DNA from: Paenibacillus sp. J5C2022 | Lineage (GTDB): Bacteria; Bacillota; Bacilli; Paenibacillales; Paenibacillaceae | Direction: 5' to 3' | Assembly (NCBI RefSeq): GCF_025567625.1 | Contig: NZ_JAOQJC010000015.1 | Location: 62,001-126,000 of the forward strand | Length of the DNA: 64,000 bases | Shown here: positions 51,381 through 60,809 of the stretch, piece by piece | Layout of the letters: the number at the start of each line of letters is the position of its first letter | How positions within the stretch are numbered: position 1 is the stretch's first letter | Made by a program: the position numbers and the translations under genes | Notes under the pieces: generated by a model | The model's database searches: none | The model's input: the letters and a program-made list of their open reading frames with translations, nothing else | Told to the model about the DNA's origin: nothing

Positions 51381-51440
51381 ATACGCAACCAGAAGCGTAG
51401 TACGTTATAGAAACCGATTCCCATGGGAGTCGGTTTTTTC
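51381..51440 (+). ncRNA. Candidate small RNA of about 60 nt
   Basis: After the promoter above, TACGC (51382-51386) can pair with GCGTA (51395-51399). It is followed by a terminator, AAACCGA-TTCCC with GGGAG-TCGGTTT (51411-51436), and T run. No known RNA family recognised. The bases 51441-51627 before the ROK gene are AT-rich with no feature I can name. Confidence 0.4.
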
Positions 51441-51627
51441 TATTCCGGGCACCTTGGAGAGCAGACAATTCCACTAATATATTTTATGTAATATATTTAC
51501 TATCTGAAATTTAAGATATATAATTTACTACATGAATTAAATAATAGTACCTAAGCCTTACCCTGTAAGAAGAACAAATGATAGAAGGGGGAGGTCATTT
51601 CACGATTACATAGGAGAGGAATTTAGG

Positions 51628-52752
51628 ATGAAACTCAATCCGATGGAAATCGAAATAGTGAGGGTTGTACAGAAATGTGACGGTGTTTCCCGCAAAGCTT
51701 TGGCGGGAATGACAGGGCATTCGCAAGCGACTATTACGAATATAACGAAAATGCTCATTGAACGTAACTATGTTGTCGAAGGTGATCGTGTTAGCAGCGG
51801 GCGGGGAAGGAAGGAAGTCCTGCTGTATTTGAATCCTGAGAAGTTCAAGTTTCTTGGCCTTGATATCGGGGGATACCGAATACGCTTTGCGCTTGCGGAT
51901 AACCTGATGAGAATCACTCATGAGCGGGAATATCTCGTGGATGAGTTTAATGAACAATCAGATATTTTGGAAAGTCTGCTGGAGAAGATTGAACAATTTC
52001 TCATAGACTCGCAATGGAATCCGGAGGAGCTTGACGGTATAGGTATCGCTGTCACGGGGATTGTAGATAAGGAGAGGCAGCGAGTAGTGAATATTCCCAA
52101 CCTCAACACTTGGGGAGAACTGGACATCGTGTCCAGGTTGAATGATAGATTCGGTTGCCGGGTATATCTGGACGAAAGCGGACGAACAATGGCTCTGGCT
52201 GAGAAGGCGGAAGGCAAAGCGAAGGACGTCGAAGATTTCACTGTCGTTCACATTGCTTACGGTATTGTGGCTGGAATCATGATTAACGGACAATTGCTTA
52301 GGGGAGCGAATAATGTAGGCGGGTTGCTCGGGCATGTGACTGTAGATGAAAATGCAGGGCGTTGTATGTGCGGCAATTACGGTTGTCTGGAAAATATGGT
52401 TACGTATCCGCGCATCGAGAGTGATTATAAGGAGCAAGGCGGTACATTTGAATCCATCGTTGAAGCGTATCAAGTACATGATAAAATTGCACTTGATGTT
52501 TGCATTGCATCGGGCAATGCGATTGGGATCGCTTTGAGCAACGTAATTAATTTATTCAACCCATCAGTCATTTACTTGGGCGGTCCTGTATTTGAGCATT
52601 TGCCTATTATTTTCGAAGAGACAAAACGAACCATCCTGCTCAGAGCGAATCGTTATGCAGCTGTGGACATGAAACTGGAGCAGAGTTCGTTCGGACATAA
52701 GCAAGGCATGATCGGAGCCTTGTCGCTGGTAAGAAATGCATTAATCTCTTAA
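51628..52752 (+). CDS. ROK family transcriptional regulator (NagC/XylR type)
   Basis: 374 residues. An N-terminal winged HTH (about 5-60: MEIEIVRVVQKCDGVSRKAL, HSQATITNITKMLIERNYVVEG) is joined to a sugar-kinase-like ROK domain with GLDIGGYRIRFALAD, GIGIAVTGIVD, a ROK zinc/sugar motif GLLGHVTVDENAGRCMCGNYGCLE, and a C-terminal GGPVFEHLPIIFEE. The HTH marks it as a repressor, not a kinase; the ligand is likely a sugar. First gene of the carbohydrate locus, 16 bases before the GH-like gene, so both probably share a transcript and it may control the locus. Confidence 0.9.
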   Translation: MKLNPMEIEIVRVVQKCDGVSRKALAGMTGHSQATITNITKMLIERNYVVEGDRVSSGRGRKEVLLYLNPEKFKFLGLDIGGYRIRFALADNLMRITHEREYLVDEFNEQSDILESLLEKIEQFLIDSQWNPEELDGIGIAVTGIVDKERQRVVNIPNLNTWGELDIVSRLNDRFGCRVYLDESGRTMALAEKAEGKAKDVEDFTVVHIAYGIVAGIMINGQLLRGANNVGGLLGHVTVDENAGRCMCGNYGCLENMVTYPRIESDYKEQGGTFESIVEAYQVHDKIALDVCIASGNAIGIALSNVINLFNPSVIYLGGPVFEHLPIIFEETKRTILLRANRYAAVDMKLEQSSFGHKQGMIGALSLVRNALIS

Positions 52753-52768
52753 ATGAAGGAGTAGGGGC

Positions 52769-54919
52769 ATGGAGCGTAATTACGATTTCCGTAAACGGCT
52801 GGAGGTTGTGCATAAGCCGAACCGACGCGATTCCAGTGTGCGGGCCGGTGCTGGTGAACTGGAAATTTCCGATGACTGGCGCATCGTTATCGCTGCAGGC
52901 GCCGAGCCGCTCTTGGTGACTGCGGCCAAGGATTTGCAGGATTATTTCTTTACAAGTATGAACGTGTCTGTACGACTCAGTCGCTCCCTTCATGTTGCGG
53001 AAGCTGCTGCCACGGGATCACAGGTTATTGTTCTGGCGACGAGAGAGCAATTACCCCCGCTGGGCGAAGGATTGGAGATATCTCGCAGCTACCGGCTTGT
53101 TGCAGAGGGAACTCGGATTGTGGTATGTGGATTTGATGAACGAGGGACGGCGCAGGGCAGTTACTATATCGAGGATGAAATGAATATACGGGAAGCGCCG
53201 GTGATGACTTTCAGGGACGTTATTCGTAAGCCGCTGTTCTCGCCGCGTATGGCTCATTCGGGTTGGGGCTTGGATCGCTATCCTGACGCACATTTGAATG
53301 CGCTTGCACATGCGGGCATAGACGCGATATTGGTGTTCGTGAAGGATGTTGATGAAACACCGGAAGGTTATCAGGATTTCAATTATTTGGTCGATCGGGC
53401 CGAGTTGTACGGGCTGGATGTATATGTGTACAGTTACTTGATCAGCCGTCTTCATCCGGATGATCCGGGAGCGGGTGCATATTACGAAAGTACTTATGGA
53501 AGAGTGTTCGAGTCCTGTCCGAAGTTCAAAGGCGTCATTCTTGTCGGGGAATCGTGCGAATTCCCGAGCAAGGATTCGAATACGACCGGCATGCTGCGTC
53601 TTGATTGGCCGGAAGATCAGCCGCAGACGAAGCCGAGTCCGGGCTGGTGGCCTTGTGAAGACTTTCCGCAGTGGCTTAATCTGTTATCGGGAACGATCCG
53701 CGCACATAACCCGGATGCGGATATCGTGTTTTGGACGTACAACTGGGGCTATGCACCGATGGAAGATCGCCTGAAGCTTATCCGCGCACTGCCCGCCAAT
53801 ATTACGCTGCAAGTGACGTTTGAGATGTTCGAGCAAATACTGAATGAGAATGTCACGCATGTATGCGTCGATTACACGTTGTCGAATGTCGGTCCGGGTG
53901 AATACTTCCGCAGCGAGGCAGAAGCAGCCAGTGAGCGAGGCATTAAGTTGCTTGCGATGAGCAATACGGGCGGGCTGACATGGGATTTCGGCGTTATTCC
54001 TTACGAGCCGTTCCCCAAGCAATGGAACAGGCGGCATGAAGCGTTATTACGAGCGAATCAAGACTGGGGCTTGAGCGGTCTGATGGAGTCGCATCATTAT
54101 GGCTGGTGGCCTTCTTTTGTAAGTGAGCTGGCCAAATGGGCGTATTGGAGTCCGAGTCCTTCTTATGAGGACGCATTGGCGATGATCGCAAAGCGTGATT
54201 TCGGAGAGACAGCCACGCCGTTGGCATTGAAAGCTTGGGAGATGTGGAGCGAGGCGATTACCCACTATATCCCGACGAACGAAGACCAGTATGGGCCATT
54301 CCGGGTAGGTCCGTCGTATCCGCTTGTTTTCCGCAACGCGATGTTCAAACGAGCTGTGCAAATGCCCGCAGTTAAGCATGCATTATTCGGCAATGAAATT
54401 GTATTGACAGATTACGAGCCGCTTGATGATCCAAGGCAATCGCTTGGCGTGTCCCGGATTGACGTGGAGATCAGGAGCCTCGGACGAATGCTGAAGCTGA
54501 TGGCCGAAGGCAATGAATTGCTGGAGCGGGCGCTTGTGCTGACGCCAGACAGAAAGCGGGAAGACGGCGTTAGAATGCTTGGTTTGGGACAGTTTATCGC
54601 CAGATCACTTCAGACGACGATTCATGTCAAGAAGTGGTGGAAGCTGAAGAAAGAGCTTTTTGCCGCAGCGGATAGGGATAGAGCGCTTGTATTGCTGGAG
54701 CGGATGGAAGAACTGGCTCTTAAGGAAATAGCGAACGCGGAAGAGACAATTCCGTTAGTTGAAGCTGATTCGCGGCTTGGCTGGGAGCCTAGCATGGAGT
54801 ATATGACGGACGCTGCGCATTTGCGATGGAAAATAGATCAGGTACGCAGCGTGATTGACAGCGAGTTCGTGCAATATCGAAAGTCGCTTGCGTTAACGGA
54901 TCGTACGATTCGAAAATGA
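52769..54919 (+). CDS. Uncharacterised glycoside hydrolase-like protein (GH20-like N-domain plus barrel)
   Basis: 716 residues, no signal peptide, so cytoplasmic. Residues about 20-140 (DDWRIVIAAGAEPLLVTAAKDLQDYFFTS and onward) resemble the zincin-like N-terminal domain that precedes the barrels of GH20, GH67 and similar enzymes. Residues about 150-470 look like a TIM barrel: PLFSPRMAHSGWGLDRYPDAH, ALAHAGIDAILVFV, KFKGVILVGESCEFPS (a possible acidic active-site strand), DADIVFWTYNWGY, and LLMSNTGGLTWDFG-like later. The rest is helical. Exact family not recognised. Its place between a ROK regulator and an oligosaccharide importer supports a role in breaking down an imported sugar or uronate oligomer. 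Confidence 0.6.
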   Translation: MERNYDFRKRLEVVHKPNRRDSSVRAGAGELEISDDWRIVIAAGAEPLLVTAAKDLQDYFFTSMNVSVRLSRSLHVAEAAATGSQVIVLATREQLPPLGEGLEISRSYRLVAEGTRIVVCGFDERGTAQGSYYIEDEMNIREAPVMTFRDVIRKPLFSPRMAHSGWGLDRYPDAHLNALAHAGIDAILVFVKDVDETPEGYQDFNYLVDRAELYGLDVYVYSYLISRLHPDDPGAGAYYESTYGRVFESCPKFKGVILVGESCEFPSKDSNTTGMLRLDWPEDQPQTKPSPGWWPCEDFPQWLNLLSGTIRAHNPDADIVFWTYNWGYAPMEDRLKLIRALPANITLQVTFEMFEQILNENVTHVCVDYTLSNVGPGEYFRSEAEAASERGIKLLAMSNTGGLTWDFGVIPYEPFPKQWNRRHEALLRANQDWGLSGLMESHHYGWWPSFVSELAKWAYWSPSPSYEDALAMIAKRDFGETATPLALKAWEMWSEAITHYIPTNEDQYGPFRVGPSYPLVFRNAMFKRAVQMPAVKHALFGNEIVLTDYEPLDDPRQSLGVSRIDVEIRSLGRMLKLMAEGNELLERALVLTPDRKREDGVRMLGLGQFIARSLQTTIHVKKWWKLKKELFAAADRDRALVLLERMEELALKEIANAEETIPLVEADSRLGWEPSMEYMTDAAHLRWKIDQVRSVIDSEFVQYRKSLALTDRTIRK

Positions 54920-54928
54920 AATAATGAC

Positions 54929-54967
54929 AACGGCCCGGCTTGTGACGCGATCACAGGCCGGGCCGTT
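54929..54967 (+). terminator. Strong GC hairpin without T tail after the GH-like gene
   Basis: AACGGCCCGGC (54929-54939) pairs with GCCGGGCCGTT (54957-54967), with TGTGA/TCACA inside. No T run follows, so it may be a transcript-stabilising or partial terminator element. Confidence 0.45.
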
Positions 54968-55117
54968 GCGTTGTGTGACAGTGGAATTTGATGTTGCTTC
55001 GGTGCCGTTCGCCTTGCAGGAAAGACCTGCAAGGACATTCGAAAGCCTGCAGAAACCGCTCTGCAACAGCGTTTTCGGTCTGAGATGCACGCTGGTCCGG
55101 TTCGGATTATTGACGGA

Positions 55118-56071
55118 ATGTATGGTGCGACTGATAATCAAGCTAACATCACGCAAAGGAAGGAGGAGGTCACTATATTATCGATACTTGTAAGAAATCG
55201 GTGGCTGTACGCGATGCTTGTTCCTGGAATTATTTACTTTTTGATATTCAAATATTTGCCCATGTGGGGACTCGTCATCGCCTTTCAAAATTACCAACCA
55301 TTCCTGGGCATAACGGGAAGCGAATGGGCGGGCTTCCGTCACTTCGAACGCTTATTCAGTGATCCGGAATTTTTCAAGCTGTTCCGAAACACGGCGTTGC
55401 TTGCCATCTACAACATCGTTTTTTTCTTCCCGCTGCCGATCATTCTGGCGTTGATGCTGAACGAGGTGCGGCTGGAAGTGTACAAAAAAGCGGTGCAAAC
55501 GATCGTCTACATTCCGCACTTTATTTCGTGGGTTGTTGTCGTCGGCATGTTTTATACGTTTTTTACGATTCAAGACGGCATTGTTCCTGATTTGATGTCG
55601 GTTGCCGGCATGGAGAAAATCGATTTTCTGCAAAGTCCGGACTGGTTTCGAACGATGATTACGACCCAAGTGATATGGAAGGAAGCTGGATGGGGAACGA
55701 TTATTTTCCTTGCGGCGATCACCGGCGTAGACCCGCAGCAATATGAGGCGGCCACGATCGACGGAGCCGGCAGATTTCGCCGCATGTGGAGCATCACGCT
55801 ACCGGCTCTTCGCAGTACGATTATTATTTTGCTGATTCTCCGTTTGGGCAGCTTTATGGATACGGGGTTCGAGCAAATTTTTCTGATGCTGAATGCGTTA
55901 AACCGCGAAGTCGGCGAAGTGTTCGATACTTATGTATATACGGCTGCTATTCAGCAAGGCGATTACAGCTATAGCACTGCTGTTGGTCTGTTCAAATCAG
56001 TCATTGGCGCTATCCTTGTATTTCTCGCGAATTATATGGCTAAGAAAAACGAAGAAGACGGCATCTTTTGA
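55118..56071 (+). CDS. ABC sugar transporter permease, LplB type
   Basis: 317 residues from ATG 55118, or about 298 if translation starts after the strong GGAAGGAGGAGG (about 55157-55168), where the only suitable in-frame codon is ATA (55175). Six membrane helices are expected: WLYAMLVPGIIYFLIFKYLPMWG, then TALLAIYNIVFFFPLPIILALML, ISWVVVVGMFYTFF and others. The inner-membrane EAA loop reads EAATIDGAGRFRRMWSITLPAL. It is the first permease of a CUT1-type importer, like LplB/YtcP partners in Paenibacillus. LplC and the binding lipoprotein follow. No ATPase gene is present; a shared MsmX-like ATPase is the usual solution. Confidence 0.9.
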   Translation: MYGATDNQANITQRKEEVTILSILVRNRWLYAMLVPGIIYFLIFKYLPMWGLVIAFQNYQPFLGITGSEWAGFRHFERLFSDPEFFKLFRNTALLAIYNIVFFFPLPIILALMLNEVRLEVYKKAVQTIVYIPHFISWVVVVGMFYTFFTIQDGIVPDLMSVAGMEKIDFLQSPDWFRTMITTQVIWKEAGWGTIIFLAAITGVDPQQYEAATIDGAGRFRRMWSITLPALRSTIIILLILRLGSFMDTGFEQIFLMLNALNREVGEVFDTYVYTAAIQQGDYSYSTAVGLFKSVIGAILVFLANYMAKKNEEDGIF

Positions 56072-56098
56072 CAGAGGACAGAAGGGAGGGGGAATCCA

Positions 56099-56980
56099 AT
56101 GACACACGAAAAAACACTGGGAAACCGCTTGTTCGATGCAGCTAATATTGGAATACTGCTTCTGGTGTCGCTGATGACGCTAGTGCCGTTTCTTTACATT
56201 ATAGCCGGATCACTTGCCGCTCCTGAAGAGGTGCTGCGCAAGACGTTCATTCTGTTTCCAGACCGCTTCGATTGGACGGCATACCGTTATATTTTTTCGA
56301 CTAATACCATCATAAAAAGCCTGTGGGTGTCCGCTTGGATTACGATTGCAGGCACAGCAATCAATTTGGCCATGACCGGCATTATGGCTTATCCGCTGGC
56401 GAGACGAGACCTGCCCGGAAGACGGCCGATCATGTTTATGGCTACGTTTACTATGATTTTCAGCGGCGGCATGATTCCGACGTTTCTCGTTGTGAAGTCG
56501 CTCGGACTGATCGATTCGTATTTGTCTTTATTGATTCCTGGCGCGATTAGCGCGTTTTATTTAATCATTCTAAAAAACTTTTTCCAACAGCTTCCAGACG
56601 GTTTGGAGGAGTCGGCCAAAATCGATGGCTGCAACGACCTGCAAATTTTTTATAAAATCGTGGTTCCGCTTTCAAAGCCGGCTCTCGCTACATTAACGTT
56701 GTTTTACGCGGTCGCGCATTGGAACAATTACTTCTCAGCTATTCTATACATCAACGATTCTGCCAAATGGCCGGTTCAAGTGTTGCTAAGGCAAATTGTT
56801 ATCCTTTCGCAAGGGGGAATCGGTGACTCCAGCATGTTTACTGATCAATTTGTCGTACCGCCGGCGGTCACGATCAAAATGGCTGTTATCGTCATCACGC
56901 TGCTTCCAATGCTGTGCGTATATCCGTTCATTCAGTCTTATTTCACCAAGGGAATTTATCTCGGCTCGGTCAAAGGTTGA
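56099..56980 (+). CDS. ABC sugar transporter permease, LplC/YtcP type
   Basis: 293 residues from ATG 56099 after AGGGAGGGGG. Six helices, beginning FDAANIGILLLVSLMTLVPFLYIIAGSLA, a region AYPLARRDLPGRRPIM, and the EAA loop EESAKIDGCNDLQIFYKIVVPLSKPALA. It ends with the usual QSYFTKGIYLGSVKG of this subfamily. The partner of the LplB-type permease 28 bases upstream; both form the channel of a CUT1 importer. The solute-binding lipoprotein gene starts 144 bases downstream. Confidence 0.93.
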   Translation: MTHEKTLGNRLFDAANIGILLLVSLMTLVPFLYIIAGSLAAPEEVLRKTFILFPDRFDWTAYRYIFSTNTIIKSLWVSAWITIAGTAINLAMTGIMAYPLARRDLPGRRPIMFMATFTMIFSGGMIPTFLVVKSLGLIDSYLSLLIPGAISAFYLIILKNFFQQLPDGLEESAKIDGCNDLQIFYKIVVPLSKPALATLTLFYAVAHWNNYFSAILYINDSAKWPVQVLLRQIVILSQGGIGDSSMFTDQFVVPPAVTIKMAVIVITLLPMLCVYPFIQSYFTKGIYLGSVKG

Positions 56981-57123
56981 TAACAGTGTTGGCCAAGATG
57001 ATCGTTCCGCTCGCGAGAGGGAGGGCAGAGGTCAGCGACTTTAAAAGGACGCACCGCGCAGCATTTCATCTTGTCCAAATCAAATATAGAGCACTGTTCC
57101 AAAAAAAGGAGGTTACTACATTT

Positions 57124-58680
57124 ATGAGCACGTTATCGAAAATGGTAAAAAAGTCAATGGTGGGTAGTATGGTTGCTGTTATGGCACTTGGTGCTACGGT
57201 GGCATGCAGCAGCGAGAAGCCGAAAGAACCCGCGGCGTCAGGTGCACCTGAAGCTTCCAGTTCGGCTTCGGTTGCTCCGAGCGAAGCTCCGATTACGATC
57301 TCGATGATGGTCCCGCAATATCCGACGGAGCCGGTCAAAGCTGACAGTCCCGGCATGCAGAAGATTCGCGAATACACCGGCTATAACATCGATATTAACT
57401 GGGTGGTGGGTGCAGGCTATGAAGAAAAACTGAATGCGACGATCGCCTCCGGCTCGATGCCGCAAGTGCTTGTCATTCCGGACAACAAGAACGCCAATAT
57501 TGTCAATGCCGCGCGTTCGGGCATGTTCTGGGAAGTAGGGCCTTACTTGAAGGATTACCCGAATTTGTCCAGCTTGAATCCGCAAATTTTGTCCAACACT
57601 TCGCTTGACGGCAAAATATACGGATTGCCAAGAACCCGTCCGATATCACGTACAGGTCTCCTGTTCCGCAAGGATTGGCTGGACAATGTCGGCCTGAAAG
57701 TGCCGCAAACGGTTGACGAGCTGTACGAGGTTTTGAAAGCCTTTACTTACAATGATCCCGACAAGAATGGCAAGAATGATACGTTCGGCCTGAGCGACCT
57801 GGGATCGGCGAGCGTGGGGGCGGCAATCGACTATTTGGCCATTTATTTCGGCGCGCCGCTGAACTGGGGTGTTCAACCGGATGGCAAGCTGATTCCTTCC
57901 TTCATGACGCCAGAATATTTGGAAGCAATGAAGTTTAACAACAAGTTGTATACGGAGAAGCTGGTTAACCAGGACTTCCTGATCGTGAAAGAAGGTTATA
58001 TAGCCAATATCAATCAAGGGAAAGCTGGCTTCCTGCTCACAGCGGTAGACTCGGTAACGACGGCGCAGTTCGCCGATCTGAAGAAGTTGAACCCACAGGC
58101 GGAGTTGGATGTGGCTACTGGTGTCACAGGACCGAAGGGGGAATTCGTGCAAGCCGACCCAGGATTCGCAGGACTTCTCATGTTTCCGAAGAGCAGCGTT
58201 AAAACGGAGGAGGATTTGAAAAATATTTTGGGATTCTTCGACAAAATGACCGACAAGCAAATGATTGATTTGACAATGCTCGGCGTTGAAGGTCATACGT
58301 ATAAGATGGAAAATGGCGTGCCGAACGTAAATAAAGATTTGTATAACAATGAAATTAATCCACTGAATCAGTTTATGGTCAAATTGGGTATCTTCGGGCC
58401 AAAGCCTGGCGATACGCCAATGGAAACAAAATGGAAAGAAATCATCGCCGGCAACGAGAAGAAAGGCGTATCCGATCCAACGACTCCATTGATCTCGCAA
58501 ACTAACGTGGAGAAGGGCGCTCAATTGAAGAAGCAAATTACAGACGCTCGCGGCAAATTCATTATGGGCGAACTGGATGAAGCAGGATGGCAGAAAGCGA
58601 TTGAAACATGGCAAAAAAATGGCGGGGATCAAATTATCGACGAATTTACTGCCGAATACGCGAAAATCAACAAGAAGTAA
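57124..58680 (+). CDS. Extracellular sugar-binding lipoprotein (LipO type)
   Basis: 518 residues from ATG 57124, behind AAAGGAGG. A lipoprotein signal (SMVGSMVAVMALGATVACSS) places the acylated Cys at 28. A Pro/Ala/Ser-rich spacer follows, then a cluster-1 type solute-binding fold: ITISMMVPQYPTEPV, YEEKLNATIASGSMPQVLVI, GKIYGLPRTRPISRTGLLFRKDWLDN and DPDKNGKNDTFGLSD, an EF-hand-like Ca2+ loop common in this group. It is anchored on the outer face of the membrane and hands an oligosaccharide to the LplB-LplC permeases. The larger size (about 500 rather than 420) is typical of LipO-like proteins paired with these permeases. Confidence 0.93.
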   Translation: MSTLSKMVKKSMVGSMVAVMALGATVACSSEKPKEPAASGAPEASSSASVAPSEAPITISMMVPQYPTEPVKADSPGMQKIREYTGYNIDINWVVGAGYEEKLNATIASGSMPQVLVIPDNKNANIVNAARSGMFWEVGPYLKDYPNLSSLNPQILSNTSLDGKIYGLPRTRPISRTGLLFRKDWLDNVGLKVPQTVDELYEVLKAFTYNDPDKNGKNDTFGLSDLGSASVGAAIDYLAIYFGAPLNWGVQPDGKLIPSFMTPEYLEAMKFNNKLYTEKLVNQDFLIVKEGYIANINQGKAGFLLTAVDSVTTAQFADLKKLNPQAELDVATGVTGPKGEFVQADPGFAGLLMFPKSSVKTEEDLKNILGFFDKMTDKQMIDLTMLGVEGHTYKMENGVPNVNKDLYNNEINPLNQFMVKLGIFGPKPGDTPMETKWKEIIAGNEKKGVSDPTTPLISQTNVEKGAQLKKQITDARGKFIMGELDEAGWQKAIETWQKNGGDQIIDEFTAEYAKINKK

Positions 58681-58694
58681 CGGAGTGATAACGG

Positions 58695-60767
58695 ATGGAA
58701 AACCAATTGTACCGCAAAACGATATGTCGCGGACTGTTTGACTTCCACGTAGGGGAAGCCATTCCGGAGGTGCGGTTGAACGTGGCGGATTACATCGCAG
58801 GCGCCGCTGCTGCGGGCATGCAAACGATTACGTTCATGACTAAAGACGCGTTCGGAAACAGTTATTATGACACGCGGATTGGTCACAAGAATACGAAGCT
58901 CAGCGGCGACTTGTTAGGCGAAGCCATAGCTGAGGCTAAGAAACATAACTTGGCTATCATCGCCTATTATAATGTTGGACTCAATAACCACGTTGGCGGG
59001 GCCAACCCGGATTATCGGCAGCGAGGCGCCGATCAGATGCCGATCAAGGAAGCGTTCGGCTTCTACGATCTACTCTGCATGAACTCTCCTTACCGGGATT
59101 TCGTGTATGAACAACTGAGAGAAATCGCCGAACGTTACGAGGTGTCTGGATTTTTCTTCGACATCACGTATGTATGGGACGACTGCTGCCACTGCGAATA
59201 TTGCCGTACGGCGTATCGCAACCGATTCGGTTATGAGGCGCCCGCAGCACCGGTTCCGGGGACGAAGGAAATGGCTCATTGGCAAGCGTTCCAGCGCGAT
59301 ATCCGCTACCGGTTTCTGCGTGATGCGGCGGATAGACTGAAAGCGATCCGTCCGGATTTCCTGATCGGCTGGAATCATGCCGGCGACCCCCGATTCGGTC
59401 AAGTCGAAGCGGATCGGTATGCGGATTATTTCACTTCGGAGTTCCATCCGCCTCATTACAAGTACGGCAGCCTGCTGGCGCGCTGGAAACGGTCGTTCGG
59501 CAAGCCGTTCGAGCTGATGATGCCAAGCGAGATGGGGAGTTGGGGAGAATGGACGGTCGCGCCGCACGAAACGCTCCGTACGACGGCGGCTATCGCTGTG
59601 GCGAACGGGGGCTCGATCAGCTTCGGTCATGTCGCCTATCCTTCCGGCGAATTGAAGGGCAGCGTGCCGCGACCGGTTATGGAGGCAGTCAAGTACGCTA
59701 ACGACTGGGTTCAGTCGCTGGAGCCGTGGCTGCTCGAAGCGGTCAGCGAGCCTCAGGTTGCCGTATTATATAGCATCGGAAGCAAGCGAATGCTGGAAGC
59801 GTCGACACTGCCGCGAAGTCTGGACGAAGCCACGCTGCAAGGCGTACACCGCATCTTGACGGAAGGGCATATCCACTTCGATATTCTCGATGAAGATGGG
59901 CTGGCGGCGAATATCAGCCAGTACGAGCTAGTGGTCTTGCCGGATCAAGCGTATGTGAGCGAGGAACTGCAAGGAATCATCCGCGACTATGTGCGAAGCG
60001 GCGGCAAGCTGCTGGCAAGCGGACGCACCTCCTTATACGAAGCGAATGGAGAACGCTGCGACAACTTCGGGCTGAGCGATGTGTTCGGCACCGCCTTCCT
60101 TGACATGTGGCTGTACGATGTTTCGTATCTGTATCCGCTTGATGCCGCACTGCTGGACAATATCCCGGATATGCCGCTGTTGCTGAAAAACCAGGCATTG
60201 CCCACTCTGAAGGTGTCGACAACAACCGGAACGAAGCTTGCCGGACTTATGGAACCGGCTGTTGAGACGAAGGTTCACCGCCATGTGTACCACCAGCACG
60301 CTCATCCGGCAGTCGGGACGCCAAATCCATCTATTGTAATGAATACGTATGGTAAAGGAAGTTGCCTGTATATACCATTGCCGCTTGAGGCAGGGTATTG
60401 GAGAAGCGGATCACCGTGGCTGCGCAACGTATATCTGAGCGGCTTGCGCATATTGAATCCTGAACCGGGAATCGTCGTTCGTGCACCGTTGTCAGTAGAG
60501 GTGAATGTTATGCGCCAGCCCGGACAATCACGAGTGATCGTTCATTTAATTCATGTACGCGAAGAAACGGCGGCAGGCTCGAAGACATTCATCGAGGAAG
60601 TGCATCCAGTCCAGGAAGTCGAAATTTCACTTCGTCTGAACGCAGGCCGTGTGCAGATCATCCCGGAAGGGACGGAGCTTGCGGTGGAGAAGCGTGCGGA
60701 TCGCGTCTCGTTCATCGTGCCGCCATTTGGCTTGCACACAGCGGTAGCCGTTGAGATAATAAACTGA
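58695..60767 (+). CDS. GHL6/GH42-like glycosidase with beta-galactosidase trimerisation-type domain
   Basis: 690 residues, no signal peptide. The N-terminal barrel (about 1-330) resembles the hypothetical glycosyl hydrolase 6 group: FDFHVGEAIPEVRLNVADYI, GMQTITFMTKDAFGNSYYDT, IAYYNVGLNNH, EVSGFFFDITYVWDD with candidate acidic residues. It is followed by a CCHCEYC cluster (C-C-x-C-x2-C) that recalls the zinc site of GH42 beta-galactosidases. Residues about 350-560 match a GH42 trimerisation-like flavodoxin fold (VLPDQAYVSEELQGIIRDYVRSGGKLLASGRTS, split over that region). It starts 14 bases after the binding-protein stop, so it is co-translated with the importer. Substrate unknown; fucosidase-like or galactosidase-like activity is possible. 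Confidence 0.75.
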   Translation: MENQLYRKTICRGLFDFHVGEAIPEVRLNVADYIAGAAAAGMQTITFMTKDAFGNSYYDTRIGHKNTKLSGDLLGEAIAEAKKHNLAIIAYYNVGLNNHVGGANPDYRQRGADQMPIKEAFGFYDLLCMNSPYRDFVYEQLREIAERYEVSGFFFDITYVWDDCCHCEYCRTAYRNRFGYEAPAAPVPGTKEMAHWQAFQRDIRYRFLRDAADRLKAIRPDFLIGWNHAGDPRFGQVEADRYADYFTSEFHPPHYKYGSLLARWKRSFGKPFELMMPSEMGSWGEWTVAPHETLRTTAAIAVANGGSISFGHVAYPSGELKGSVPRPVMEAVKYANDWVQSLEPWLLEAVSEPQVAVLYSIGSKRMLEASTLPRSLDEATLQGVHRILTEGHIHFDILDEDGLAANISQYELVVLPDQAYVSEELQGIIRDYVRSGGKLLASGRTSLYEANGERCDNFGLSDVFGTAFLDMWLYDVSYLYPLDAALLDNIPDMPLLLKNQALPTLKVSTTTGTKLAGLMEPAVETKVHRHVYHQHAHPAVGTPNPSIVMNTYGKGSCLYIPLPLEAGYWRSGSPWLRNVYLSGLRILNPEPGIVVRAPLSVEVNVMRQPGQSRVIVHLIHVREETAAGSKTFIEEVHPVQEVEISLRLNAGRVQIIPEGTELAVEKRADRVSFIVPPFGLHTAVAVEIIN

Positions 60768-60809
60768 TCTAATGCAGATTGATATGTGGCCGTGAGGAGG
60801 TGGTTTTTT

